DNA from: CAKZKT01 sp034434235
Lineage (GTDB): Bacteria > Chloroflexota > Anaerolineae > CG2-30-64-16
Length of the DNA: 64,000 nt
Assembly: GCA_034434235.1 (NCBI GenBank)
Contig: DAOTZV010000192.1
Coordinates: 1 to 64,000, forward strand
Reading direction: 5' to 3'
A model generated the notes under the pieces. That model saw only the letters and a list, made by a program, of their open reading frames with translations, had not been told where the DNA came from and ran no database searches. Positions within the stretch are counted from its first letter, which is position 1. Each line of letters begins with the position of its first letter. This document shows positions 29,035-37,104 of this stretch, piece after piece. A program made the translations under genes and the position numbers.

Positions 29035-29854
29035 CGTCGGGGTCGGTCGGTTCGTTCAGGTTGATTTCGATTTCCGGCAGGCCTTCGTTTTTGCGCGGCC
29101 GCGGCCTGGTGGTCGGCTCGGGTTTGGCCGCGCTGGAGGCCGGCTTCGGTTTGGCCGCGCCGGTGGTCGGCTTGGGCTTGGCCGCGCTCGAGGCCGGCTT
29201 CGGTTTGGCAGCCGTTTGCGTTGTCGGCCTGGGTTTGGCGGTGCTCGAGGCCGGTTTCGGCTTGGGCTTGGCGGTGCTGGAAGCTGGCTTCGGCCTGGTC
29301 GTGGCATCGGTCGGCTTCGGTTTGGCGGCCGATTGCGTGGTCGGCCTGGGCTTTGCGCCGGCCGTCGGCTTCAGGCCCGGCAGGTTGAAGAGGCCGCCCA
29401 ACAGCGGCAGGAGCTTTTGCAGCGCTTTGATCGCGGCGCTCAAGTCGAGGCCGGTCGTCTTCATCAGTTCCTGCGGCAGGCCGCTGGCCTTGAGCGCGTT
29501 CGGGTCCGGTTCTTCGCCGCTGCTCGCCTGCGCCAGGAGCGCGCTCAGGTCAATGCCGGCTGCTTTCCGGGCGGCTTCTCCCTGACCGGCTTCGCCGGCC
29601 AGACGGCCGGCGAGCAGGGCAAGCACCGCCTGAACGACGGCCGGCGTCACCTGGGCTTGTTCGGCCAGGCCCGCTACCGGATCGCCGGCCGGCGCCGCTC
29701 CGCCGGCCAGGAGCGACGAGAGCAGCCCTGCCGGCGAGCTGCCTTCTTTTCCTTCGGCCCCGCCCAGCAGCGCGGCCAACAGATGGCCGAGCGGATCGCT
29801 CTCCTGCTGGGCTTTGCCTTTGTTTCCTCCGAGCAATTGCATCAGCTCGTCCAT
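29030..29854 (-). CDS. Hypothetical protein with Ala/Lys/Pro/Thr-rich tail
   Basis: A 274-residue protein in two parts. Residues 1-165 are helical with Gly-Leu-rich segments (LGHLLAALLGGAEGK, AGLLSSLLAGGAAP, VTPAVVQAVLALLAGRLAGEAGQG), somewhat like DUF937 proteins. Residues 170-255 are a low-complexity tail with at least eight repeats of AKPKPASSAAKP/AKPRPTTQ type, giving a strongly basic extended region, followed by an acidic end (GLPEIEINLNEPTDPDA). There is no signal peptide. The repeats would make the tail expand or contract easily. GAGAGG precedes the ATG at 29854. It follows the 855-aa gene by 43 bp. Function is unknown. Confidence 0.75.
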   Translation of the reverse strand: MDELMQLLGGNKGKAQQESDPLGHLLAALLGGAEGKEGSSPAGLLSSLLAGGAAPAGDPVAGLAEQAQVTPAVVQAVLALLAGRLAGEAGQGEAARKAAGIDLSALLAQASSGEEPDPNALKASGLPQELMKTTGLDLSAAIKALQKLLPLLGGLFNLPGLKPTAGAKPRPTTQSAAKPKPTDATTRPKPASSTAKPKPKPASSTAKPRPTTQTAAKPKPASSAAKPKPTTGAAKPKPASSAAKPEPTTRPRPRKNEGLPEIEINLNEPTDPDA

Positions 29855-29897
29855 TTTGCCCTCTCTGTCTTGGTCTAGCAATTCCGCGCGCCGCGGC

Positions 29898-32465
29898 TCA
29901 CGCCAGATGCAACCGCATCACGTCCTGATCGTAAGTGATATCCATGGTGTCGGCCGGGAACTCGGCCTGGCCGTAGATGCTCTCGTGATGTTTGAAGCCA
30001 ACGATCGGCTCTTCCCGGCCGTTGCGGAGCAGGGGACCGGTCCAATCGAACTCGAGGTGTTCGTCGCGGATCGTGCGCCAGGAGACGCGAAGCCCGTCCA
30101 CGACCGGCGGCCGGGCCAATACCCGCCGGCGAAACGCCTCGAAGCTGCCATCCATTTCCTTCGATCCCATTTGACATAACCATACGTTGCGCGGCCCCGG
30201 CGAACGCAGCTCGCGATAGGCGTCCGGGCCGGTGCGCATCAAGGTGAATCCCTGGCCGGCGTAGAGCGCCAGATAGCCTTCTTCCACCCGTGCAAAGGCC
30301 CAACCGCCCTCGATCACGTGCTCTTTGAACGCGTAGGTCGGGAAGTAGGCGTGCGTGAAGCCCAACCAGTCGTCTGCGGGCAGTTGGTAGAGCGCGATCA
30401 GCGCGTCCTTCCACTGCGCCACGCGCGGCAGCCGGCCGTTGCCGCGCCACCAGCCCGCCGCGCGGCCATCCGACTCGCTGAAGCTGGTCGGATGGTTGGT
30501 GAAGACCAGCGCCTCCGGGCTCATGGTGGCCTGCCAGATGTGCTCGCAGCGGCCGCGGGCGCCGGGCCGATAGTCCTGGGCCGAGCTGAGCATGAAGTCG
30601 GCCGTGCGGTAGGTGGCGGTGTTCACCTCAATCGCGGATGCCGCGGCCGCGTCGGCCGGCTCGACGCCCGACTGGCGGCCGCGCGCCCACACCTCGCGCT
30701 CGACGTCGGTCGCGATCGAGTGGATGACGGTCGGCAGCTCGTAGCTGCGGCCGGCCACCATCAGGCTGATCGCGGCGATCATGCCGCCCTGCGGGCCGCC
30801 CATGCCCCACAACATGCGGCCCACCGCCGCTTCGGGCGCGAAGCGGGCGCTGCGCAGGGTGGCCACGTCGGTCAGGCCGCGGCTGCCGCCGAAGCTGCCG
30901 TGGAACGATTGCACGGCCACATCGAACAGCACCTTGTCCAGCAGCACGGCCGCATGATCCATGATGGCTTCGGCCTTGGCCAGGTCCACCAGGTGGAGGA
31001 GCGCGGCGATGATCAGGTCGGTCTGCGCGTTCCAGAGCCCGAAGCCCGTGCGCGCGTGCGTCTTCAACCAGGCGGCCGCGCGGGTCTCGCCTTCGCTGCG
31101 TTCCTGGCGGCCGGTGCGTCCCGTGGCCGCGAAACGGTGGCGGCCGAAGATCTGTCCGGCCAGGATCTGGCACGTGTAGAGCACGATCTGCTCGGCTTCG
31201 GTGAGGGGCGGGTAGCCGGCCGGCATGCCTCGATAGTCGAAGCCGAGCAGCGCCGCGTCCAGCTCTTCGAGCAGGTCGGCCGGGAACTTCGCGTGGCTCG
31301 CCATGCGCTGCCGTATGCTCACCAGCCCGAGCAGGTCGGGCAGGCAACCGAGCTCCCGGCGGTTCACCCGGCCGATGCCGGCGCGGATGTTCTTCGCATC
31401 CACCGTGCCCCACCAGTCGGCCGCCATCTGGCCGAGCTCGCCGAACACGGTGCCGCTCTGCGAGGCGTGGCGCAACAGATCGCGCAGGCCCTGGCTATAG
31501 TCTGCTTCGGGCGTCTCGGAGAAGGGGCGGTTGGCCACCCAGAAGCGATATGTGCGCTGGGCGCGCAGGTTGGCCTCGTAGAACAAGGTGGGCGGAGGCA
31601 TCAGGACCGCCTGCATGGGGCCGGGCGGCAACTGCACCCCGTAGATGGTGTTGATCTGTGCGCCGGATTGCACCGAGCCGTGCGATTCGCCGTAGATCCA
31701 GCCCTCCGGCGTTTGCAGGCGCAGCACCGACTCGTACGCGGCCGGCGTATCGTCCGGGCTGATCAGCCGTGCAACGTCGTCGGCCGTCACCACGGCCCGG
31801 TCGAGATAGGGGAACTGGTAGGCGCGTTCGACGGCCAGCCGATCCTTCGGCCGCAGGGTCAACGTCATCAGTTTGGCCTTGACCGAGGAGGCCGCTGCGC
31901 CCGCGATCCGCAGCCCGAAGGCCAGCGCGGCGTCGCCGATGGCGATCTGTTCCAGCCGGACGAGCAGGCGATTGTCGCGCGGCCGCAACTGGACGGTTCG
32001 GGTGAGCGTGCGCAGCGACTGGTCGGCGGGGTCGGCGAAGAGGTCTTCATCGGCGCCGAAATGGACGGCTTTGTCGTTCAGCCATACGGTCGTCGGGCAG
32101 GTCGCGAAGAGCTGCAGTTCGACTTCCTGCCCGCCGGCCGAGGAGAGGATCGTATAGGCCCAAACGCGGCGGGCCGTGTAGTTTTTGAAGGAAGCGCTGA
32201 AATCGAGCAAATGATCGGCCTCGCAATGGGCCGCCTCCCAGTAGTGAGGTTCACCTCTGCCCTCGCAGGTAAAGCGATCCAGCTCGGTGGGATCATCGAA
32301 GTCGGGCCTGGTTCGATCGGCAGAAGCGAGCATTCGGCGTCGGAAAGCCGGTTCGGATTCGGCCGGCTCGGGGCGGGCCGTCAGCTCGGTGTCGCACGGG
32401 CCCAGGATCAGCCAGTCGTGCACATAGCCGTCGGCGAGTTGGTAGGAGAGCGCGGTTTTCTTCAT
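29898..32465 (-). CDS. Large hypothetical protein (855 aa), possible carbohydrate-active enzyme
   Basis: I do not recognise this family. The N-terminus has a jelly-roll look: GYVHDWLILGPCDTEL (13-28) resembles the WxxxGPF opening of galactose-binding-like modules, and LFATCPTTVWLNDKAVHFG (119-137) resembles the V.LNG.. loop of such modules. Residues from about 330 to 600 are helix-rich (LLGLVSIRQRMASHAKFPADLLEELDAALLGF; TGFGLWNAQTDLIIAALLHLVDLAKAEAI), as in alpha/alpha-toroid enzymes. The C-terminal part is beta-rich (GGWAFARVEEGYLALYAGQGFTLMR). This three-part plan recalls polysaccharide lyases such as heparinase II-like enzymes, but no catalytic residues can be assigned. No signal peptide is seen, so it is probably cytoplasmic. 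A near-consensus promoter lies upstream. Confidence 0.75.
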   Translation of the reverse strand: MKKTALSYQLADGYVHDWLILGPCDTELTARPEPAESEPAFRRRMLASADRTRPDFDDPTELDRFTCEGRGEPHYWEAAHCEADHLLDFSASFKNYTARRVWAYTILSSAGGQEVELQLFATCPTTVWLNDKAVHFGADEDLFADPADQSLRTLTRTVQLRPRDNRLLVRLEQIAIGDAALAFGLRIAGAAASSVKAKLMTLTLRPKDRLAVERAYQFPYLDRAVVTADDVARLISPDDTPAAYESVLRLQTPEGWIYGESHGSVQSGAQINTIYGVQLPPGPMQAVLMPPPTLFYEANLRAQRTYRFWVANRPFSETPEADYSQGLRDLLRHASQSGTVFGELGQMAADWWGTVDAKNIRAGIGRVNRRELGCLPDLLGLVSIRQRMASHAKFPADLLEELDAALLGFDYRGMPAGYPPLTEAEQIVLYTCQILAGQIFGRHRFAATGRTGRQERSEGETRAAAWLKTHARTGFGLWNAQTDLIIAALLHLVDLAKAEAIMDHAAVLLDKVLFDVAVQSFHGSFGGSRGLTDVATLRSARFAPEAAVGRMLWGMGGPQGGMIAAISLMVAGRSYELPTVIHSIATDVEREVWARGRQSGVEPADAAAASAIEVNTATYRTADFMLSSAQDYRPGARGRCEHIWQATMSPEALVFTNHPTSFSESDGRAAGWWRGNGRLPRVAQWKDALIALYQLPADDWLGFTHAYFPTYAFKEHVIEGGWAFARVEEGYLALYAGQGFTLMRTGPDAYRELRSPGPRNVWLCQMGSKEMDGSFEAFRRRVLARPPVVDGLRVSWRTIRDEHLEFDWTGPLLRNGREEPIVGFKHHESIYGQAEFPADTMDITYDQDVMRLHLA

Positions 32466-32510
32466 GCGGTTTGCCTGAATGAAAGGTGTGATGCGTGAAC
32501 GACAGATAGC

Positions 32511-32539
32511 AGGATAACACAGGCGGTGATGGCTGTCAA
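32511..32539 (-). promoter_or_regulatory. Sigma-70 type promoter of the 855-aa gene
   Basis: Minus-strand TTGACA (32539-32534), a 17-bp spacer and TATCCT (32516-32511), about 45 bp before the start codon at 32465. The stretch 32580-32640 next to it is the C-rich minisatellite. Confidence 0.7.
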
Positions 32540-32579
32540 AGAAAGAGCAACGGCGCAACATCGCAACGAACGGCTTCCC

Positions 32580-32640
32580 TCTCCATCCCCAACCCCCAAC
32601 CCCTAGCTTCCAGCCCCCAGCTCCCAGCCCCCAGCGGTTT
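32580..32640. repeat. C-rich minisatellite (CCCCCAGC/CCCCAAC units)
   Basis: About seven degenerate copies of a 7- to 8-bp CCCCCAGC-like unit between divergent genes. Relatives occur at 13702-13755 and, in inverse orientation, at 37858-37911. The G-rich strand could form a G-quadruplex. Confidence 0.8.
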
Positions 32641-32667
32641 GCACAATTCAGGGGCTACGTGTACACT
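32639..32667 (+). promoter_or_regulatory. Possible promoter of the UbiA-family gene
   Basis: TTGCAC (32639-32644), a 17-bp spacer, TACACT (32662-32667), starting about 56 bp before the TTG start at 32695. Two mismatches in each box, so tentative. Confidence 0.4.
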
Positions 32668-32694
32668 GGTTATAAAGTTGCACGGAGGCATCCC

Positions 32695-33726
32695 TTGCGT
32701 ATTCATCTCACGCGCGCTCATTTGATCGGCATCTTACGGTTAACGCGGTATCGAGAGTACATCTGGTTCGTCGTCGTGAGCACCTGCCTGGGCACGCTCG
32801 CGGCGTACGGCGCTGTCGGCTGGAAGCTGGCGGTGGTGCTCCTGGCGAACGAGCTGGCGGTTGCCTTCGCGTTCATGATCAACGACGTGGAGGATGCGGC
32901 CGATGACGCGCTGGACGAGGCGAAGGCGCGGCGCAATCCGGTCTCGGCCGGCCTGATCTCGCGGCCGATAGCCTACGGGGCCTCGTTTCTGGCCGCGGCG
33001 CTGGCCGCGGCGCTGTATGCCCTCCTCGGGCGATGGCCGCTGATCGTCGGCGCGACCTGTTTGCTGCTGGCGTTCCTCTATTCCTGGCGTCCCGTGCGGC
33101 TGAAGGCGATTCCGGTGGCCGACCTGGTGTCCCATGCGTTGATGTTGGCGGGGCTTCAGTTTGCGGCCGCGTACGTGACCTTCAACCTGACGCCCGGCCC
33201 GCGCTTCTTCTGGCCCCTGGCGATGGCCCTGGCCATCAGCGCCTATGGGGAGCTGTTCAATGAGCTGCGGGATCTGGAGGGGGATCGCAAGGCCGGGGTG
33301 ACGCATACCGCGAGCCTGCTGGGGGCCGAGGCGGCGCGCCAGCTGGCGGCCGTTTGCGCGTTGATCGGCCTGTTCGCGGCCTTTGTGTCGTTCTTCGTGG
33401 TGCAGTTGGCGCCGCTGTGGGTGATGGGGCTATCGGCGGCGGTGGCCGCGCTGCTGCTGATCCAGCCCGTGCGCCGCCTGCGCCGCCGAGGCGGCCCGGC
33501 GCCTTCGCAAGCGCTCCTCCACAAGCCGGTGGAGATCGGCACCGCGTTCGCGTTGAGCGTGCGTGTGATCAGTCCGTGGTTGAGCCTGCTGGCCAACACG
33601 GCGACGAACGCCTTCCTCCATTCGCCGCTCGGCCAGTTGGTGATGTCTTCGTCGTGGGTGGCGTGGCTACAACAGCTTCAGCGCATGTGGCAATTGCAGA
33701 TGGAACTGCTGTTGCGTTTATTCTGA
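32695..33726 (+). CDS. UbiA family prenyltransferase
   Basis: A 343-residue integral membrane protein with about eight hydrophobic helices. Both Asp-rich motifs of the UbiA family are clear: NDVEDAADD near residue 63 and the second as NELRDLEGD near residue 180. They hold Mg2+ and the prenyl diphosphate. The family attaches isoprenoid chains to aromatic or polar acceptors in quinone, chlorophyll, haem or lipid synthesis. The acceptor cannot be decided here. I place the start at a TTG (32695) because GGAGG lies 6-7 nt upstream; an ATG at 32659 has no ribosome site and would overlap the promoter candidate. It is a single-gene unit between a divergent gene and a leftward tRNA. Confidence 0.87.
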   Translation: MRIHLTRAHLIGILRLTRYREYIWFVVVSTCLGTLAAYGAVGWKLAVVLLANELAVAFAFMINDVEDAADDALDEAKARRNPVSAGLISRPIAYGASFLAAALAAALYALLGRWPLIVGATCLLLAFLYSWRPVRLKAIPVADLVSHALMLAGLQFAAAYVTFNLTPGPRFFWPLAMALAISAYGELFNELRDLEGDRKAGVTHTASLLGAEAARQLAAVCALIGLFAAFVSFFVVQLAPLWVMGLSAAVAALLLIQPVRRLRRRGGPAPSQALLHKPVEIGTAFALSVRVISPWLSLLANTATNAFLHSPLGQLVMSSSWVAWLQQLQRMWQLQMELLLRLF

Positions 33727-33765
33727 GATCTTCGACCCGCTGAAGAGGAGCCCCCAATCCAGTCA

Positions 33766-33838
33766 TACCCCTGGCTGGATTCGAACCAGCGGCCTTGTGC
33801 TTAGAAGGCACCCGCTCTGACCACTGAGCTACAGGGGC
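33766..33838 (-). tRNA. tRNA-Arg (anticodon UCU)
   Basis: On the minus strand a 73-nt cloverleaf folds. The acceptor is GCCCCTG with CAGGGGT, the D-arm has GCTC/GAGC, and the anticodon stem has loop CTTCTAA (anticodon TCT, reading AGA). The T-arm is GCTGG-TTCGAAT-CCAGC and the discriminator is A. CCA is not encoded. There is one mismatch at the top of the anticodon stem and a G-U first acceptor pair. AGA is a rare codon in this high-GC region. Confidence 0.92.
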
Positions 33839-33850
33839 TTCACATGCACC

Positions 33851-33879
33851 ATTGTAGTCCAGACGCGACGGCCTGTCAA
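33851..33879 (-). promoter_or_regulatory. Promoter of tRNA-Arg
   Basis: Minus-strand TTGACA (33879-33874), a 17-bp spacer, TACAAT (33856-33851), 12 bp before the tRNA 5' end. The -35 overlaps the stop codon region of the upstream gene. Confidence 0.75.
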
Positions 33880-34298
33880 ACCAATGCCAGGGGCGACTCG
33901 ACCGCCGCGAGCGCGGCCAGGAAGCTCGCCAGATCAGGGAACACGCGGCGGGAGAGGGCGATCACCACCCAATTGGTCGCCAGCGGCGAGATGGTGATCA
34001 CCGGCACCCCGCGCTGATAGGCGACGTACATCTCCAGGGCCGTGCCCATGCTGGCGGTCGGCACGTAGGCGATCACCAGGTCGCTGCTCGCGGCGCGCGC
34101 CAGCATGTCGAACAGAGTCGTGCGCGCCGTCGTGTCGTCGTACTCCACGCTGTTGGGGTGCAGGCTGAACGGGTCAACGATCTCGATGTCGGGCCAGCGC
34201 GCTTTGAGCGCGGCCGCGATCTGCCGGCGATAGCCCTGATCCACGATCCCCTTGCCCGGGTTCGAGGCCTGCATCACTCCGCCGATGAAAATGCGCAT
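33876..34298 (-). CDS. Nucleoside 2-deoxyribosyltransferase-like protein
   Basis: A 140-residue protein beginning MRIFIGGVMQASNPGKGIVDQGYRRQIAAAL, with DIEIVDPFSLHPNSVEYDD and SDLVIAYVPTASMGTALEMYVAYQRGVPVITISP. The last segment resembles the SxGT..E active-site strand-loop of nucleoside 2-deoxyribosyltransferases and related MazG-like or DUF4406 proteins. In that family the glutamate attacks the sugar of a nucleoside. E and the preceding GxA context are present. AAAGGAG is very close to the ATG at 34298, so the start could be a few codons off. It stands alone next to a divergent UroD-family gene. Confidence 0.72.
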   Translation of the reverse strand: MRIFIGGVMQASNPGKGIVDQGYRRQIAAALKARWPDIEIVDPFSLHPNSVEYDDTTARTTLFDMLARAASSDLVIAYVPTASMGTALEMYVAYQRGVPVITISPLATNWVVIALSRRVFPDLASFLAALAAVESPLALV

Positions 34299-34389
34299 GG
34301 CTCCTTTGCCTCCGCGAAAGATGGGATACGCTATTCTACATCGGCGGCCGCGAATCCGAAAAAACGCGCGCGGAATCGGAAGCGCCGAT

Positions 34390-34418
34390 TTGCCAGATTC
34401 GCCTTCGCGCGTTAAGAT
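34390..34418 (+). promoter_or_regulatory. Possible promoter of the UroD-family/enolase-like pair
   Basis: TTGCCA (34390-34395), 17-bp spacer, TAAGAT (34413-34418), starting about 74 bp before the start at 34464. Moderate match. Confidence 0.45.
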
Positions 34419-34463
34419 GTGCATGGCGTTGAGAAGCTGTGATTTTCAGGCCAGGAGCACGCC

Positions 34464-35585
34464 ATGCCCATCACTCCCATCCGGCCGAAATGGCCCGGCA
34501 CCATGACCGACCGCGAGCGCTTCGTCCGCCAGATGCATTATGCGCCCGTGGACCGCTGCTTCAACATGGAATTCGGCTATTGGAACGAAAACTTCACTCA
34601 GTGGCCCCTCTTCTACGAGAACGGCATCACCAACAACGCCGAGGCCGACATCTTCTTCAACTTCGACCGCATCGTCACGGTCGGCGGCTGCATCTGGATG
34701 CATCCCACCTTCGAGAACGTCGTCGTCGAGGAGCGCGAGACGACAAAGGTCATCATGAACGCGGACGGCCTGTTGGCCGAAGTGCCCAAGGACGGCCACG
34801 ATACCATCCCCCACTACCTCAAGTCGAGCATCCAGACGCCGGCCGACTGGCAGAGGGTGAAGGAAGAGCGCTTTCGCCGCGATGACCCCGCGCGCAAGGT
34901 GGACGTGCAACTGCTCAAGGAGCTCCACCCTTCCAGTCGCGACTATCCGCTTGGCGTCCACTGCGGCTCGATGATCGGCAAGATCCGCGATATGCTGACG
35001 TTCGAGGGATTGGCCTATGCCATCTACGACTACCCGGAGATGGTCGAGGACATGGTCGAGACGGCCTGCCTGCTCGTCGAGGACTTCCTGGATCAGGTGC
35101 TCGGCCATATTGACTTCGACTTCGCGTCGGGGTGGGAGGATATCTGCTATAAGGGCGGCCCGATCGTCTCGGTGAAGTTCTTCAAGAACGTGGTGATGCC
35201 GCGCTACAAGCGCATTCACGCCAAATTGAAGGCGGCCGGCATTGACCTGTGGTATACCGATTGCGACGGCGATGTGCGGCCGCTTTTGCCTTATTTCATG
35301 GAGGGCGGCATCAACTGCCTCTTCCCCTACGAGGTCAACAGTTGCGCGCACCCCGGCGAGCTGCTGAACAAATACGGGAAGGAGCTGCGCATCATGGGCG
35401 GCTTCGACAAGTTGCAGCTCGGCGCCGGCCGTGCAGCCATCAAGGCCTACATGGAAACCCTGGTTCCGCTGGTCGAACGGGGCGGCTACATCCCCTTCTG
35501 CGACCACCGTTGCCCGCCCAACGTGGACCCGGACGATTATCTGTACTATCTGGATCTCAAGGAACAGATGTTCGGGATGAAGTAG
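34464..35585 (+). CDS. Uroporphyrinogen decarboxylase (URO-D) family protein
   Basis: A 373-residue TIM-barrel protein of the UroD/MtaA/CmuA superfamily. It opens with MTDRERFVRQMHYAPVDRCFNMEFGYW in the usual position of LNREPVDRVP. It ends with the pattern of corrinoid-type methyltransferases: DLWYTDCDGDVRPLLPYFMEGGINCLFPYEV, IMGGFDKLQLG and YIPFCDHRCPPNVDPDDYLYYL. The Cys-containing segments (YTDCDGD) suggest a metal-bound methyltransferase-like site rather than haem synthesis. No corrinoid protein is encoded nearby. The ATG has GGAG 6 nt upstream. It is followed by a repeat array and an enolase-like gene on the same strand. A second member is at 55928-57004. Confidence 0.85.
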   Translation: MPITPIRPKWPGTMTDRERFVRQMHYAPVDRCFNMEFGYWNENFTQWPLFYENGITNNAEADIFFNFDRIVTVGGCIWMHPTFENVVVEERETTKVIMNADGLLAEVPKDGHDTIPHYLKSSIQTPADWQRVKEERFRRDDPARKVDVQLLKELHPSSRDYPLGVHCGSMIGKIRDMLTFEGLAYAIYDYPEMVEDMVETACLLVEDFLDQVLGHIDFDFASGWEDICYKGGPIVSVKFFKNVVMPRYKRIHAKLKAAGIDLWYTDCDGDVRPLLPYFMEGGINCLFPYEVNSCAHPGELLNKYGKELRIMGGFDKLQLGAGRAAIKAYMETLVPLVERGGYIPFCDHRCPPNVDPDDYLYYLDLKEQMFGMK

Positions 35586-35721
35586 GACCGAATTTATTCG
35601 GCCTTATGCGATGGAGGAGGCCGAATGAATTCGGCCTTACATCATTATGTGATGGGTGGCCGAATGAATTCGGCCTTACATCTTACGTGATGGAGAAGGT
35701 CGAATGAATTCGGCCTTACAT
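35586..35721. repeat. Tandem palindromes of the GGCCGAATGAATTCGGCC family (four copies)
   Basis: Four copies at about 40-bp spacing. Each has the palindrome CCGAATGAATTCGG (the first copy reads CCGAATTTATTCGG), followed by a variable tail CTTACATCATTATGTGATG. They fill the gap between the UroD-family and enolase-like genes. Two more copies lie at 41262-41313 at the end of the LacI gene. Confidence 0.88.
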
Positions 35722-35746
35722 AACGCAGAGTGACGAGGAGCAAGCC

Positions 35747-37027
35747 ATGTCCGCAGATACCACCATTGTTTCGGTCACCGCCCGCCAGGTCTATTCCGAT
35801 CGCGGCCATCCGGGCGTTGAAGCGACGGTGAAGACCGCCAACGGCGCGCAGGGGGTTGCCATCTGCACCGCGGGCATCTCGGTCGGCACCCACGAGGTCG
35901 AGTTCGCCTACGACGGTGGCCCCAAATGGCGCGGCAAGGGCGTCATGCGCGCGGTCAATGCGGTGAACGAGATCATTGCGCCGGTGCTCAAGGGAATGGA
36001 CGCCACCCGGCAGCAGGCCATTGACCAGGCGATGCTCGACCTGGGCAAGCAGCGGGTGGGCGGCAACGCGACCGCGGCGGTCTCGGCTGCGGCGCTGAAG
36101 GCCGGCGCGGCTGCGCTCGGCATTCCGCTCTACCAGCACATCGGCGGCGTCAACGCCTGCACCCTGCCCGTGCCGGGGGTCATCTGTCTGGTGGGCAGCG
36201 ATCGCTATGGCGGCGGCGCGCGCTCGGGCGGCAAGCCGAGCTACGCGTTCATGTGCTACGGCTTCGATACCTTCTCCGAAGCTTCCTACGCCGGCTGGGA
36301 CATCTCGGTCGAGTGGTCCGATGTGTTGAACAAGAAGCTCGGCGTGCCCAAGCATTCGGTCACCCACGCGCCGGGCGTGCCGCGCGGCTACGTCAAGGAC
36401 GATCGCGAGATCTGGGACCTGATGGTGCAGACGATCAACAAGCTCGGCTACGAGGGGAAGATCGGCATCCAGGTGGATGTGGCGTCGGAGACCTACTGGG
36501 AGGAAGCCGAGGGACGCTACATCGGCCTCTTCTCGGAGACGCCGAAGACGAAGGACGATCTGTTCAAGATCTACCACATGATGGCGCGGGACTATCCCTT
36601 TGTCATCATCGAAGATCCGTTCGACGAGGACGATTACGAGAGCCACGCCATCCTGACGCGCGAGCTGGACATCCAGATCGTGGGCGATGATCTGTTCACC
36701 ACCGATCCAGCGCGCGTACAGAAGGGGATCGACGCGGGCGCGGCCAACTGCGTGCTGCTCAAGGTCAACCAGATCGGCACCATCTCCGAGGCGCTCGACA
36801 TGATCCAGCTCGCTTATCGCCACGGCTACGGCGTGATGCCGTGCTCCAGCCGGGGCGAGGGCGCGGACATCGCGGACTACTGCGTGGGGATCAACGCCGG
36901 CACGGTGCGCGAGAGCGCCACCGGCCCGGCCGGCAACCGCTTCCTGCAGATCGAGGCCGAGCTGGGCAAGCGCGCCAAATTCCTGGGCAAGCGCGGGTTG
37001 AAGGGCCGGCGGTTCCAGGGAGGATGA
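35747..37027 (+). CDS. Enolase homologue with altered active site
   Basis: A 426-residue protein clearly related to enolase over its length: the metal aspartate in IQVDVASE (D244), IIEDPFDEDDYE (E289), IVGDDLFTTDP (D314) and LLKVNQIGTISEAL (K339). The other catalytic residues of phosphopyruvate hydratase are replaced. The SHRSGET loop reads CSSRGEG (His lost), the AGQIKTG lysine region reads AGTVRESA, the QEFM glutamate reads YAFM and the GDEGG loop reads THAPG. So the metal site and one lysine remain, but the residues for 2-phosphoglycerate chemistry do not. It probably acts on another carboxylic acid. GAGGAG precedes the ATG. It is paired with a UroD-family gene. Confidence 0.85.
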   Translation: MSADTTIVSVTARQVYSDRGHPGVEATVKTANGAQGVAICTAGISVGTHEVEFAYDGGPKWRGKGVMRAVNAVNEIIAPVLKGMDATRQQAIDQAMLDLGKQRVGGNATAAVSAAALKAGAAALGIPLYQHIGGVNACTLPVPGVICLVGSDRYGGGARSGGKPSYAFMCYGFDTFSEASYAGWDISVEWSDVLNKKLGVPKHSVTHAPGVPRGYVKDDREIWDLMVQTINKLGYEGKIGIQVDVASETYWEEAEGRYIGLFSETPKTKDDLFKIYHMMARDYPFVIIEDPFDEDDYESHAILTRELDIQIVGDDLFTTDPARVQKGIDAGAANCVLLKVNQIGTISEALDMIQLAYRHGYGVMPCSSRGEGADIADYCVGINAGTVRESATGPAGNRFLQIEAELGKRAKFLGKRGLKGRRFQGG

Positions 37028-37064
37028 GGTTAAGGCCAAGGCTGCTGAAGCTTGCGTTACAATG

Positions 37065-37091
37065 AGCGGGACGCGCCATGCGCGTCCCGCT
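37065..37091. terminator. Perfect 12-3-12 hairpin between convergent genes
   Basis: AGCGGGACGCGC, loop CAT, GCGCGTCCCGCT. It lies between the convergent enolase-like and barstar genes and could stop transcription from both sides. It lacks a T-run on the plus side, so termination strength is uncertain. Confidence 0.55.
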
Positions 37092-37104
37092 ATGTCGTGC
37101 ATCT

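Noticed and set aside
34464..35585. hemE (haem-pathway uroporphyrinogen decarboxylase)
   Set aside because: The sequence follows the methyltransferase-like branch of the family and lies with an enolase homologue, away from any haem genes.
35747..37027. Annotation as canonical enolase (eno)
   Set aside because: Four of five catalytic side chains of phosphopyruvate hydratase are replaced, so the symbol eno would be misleading.
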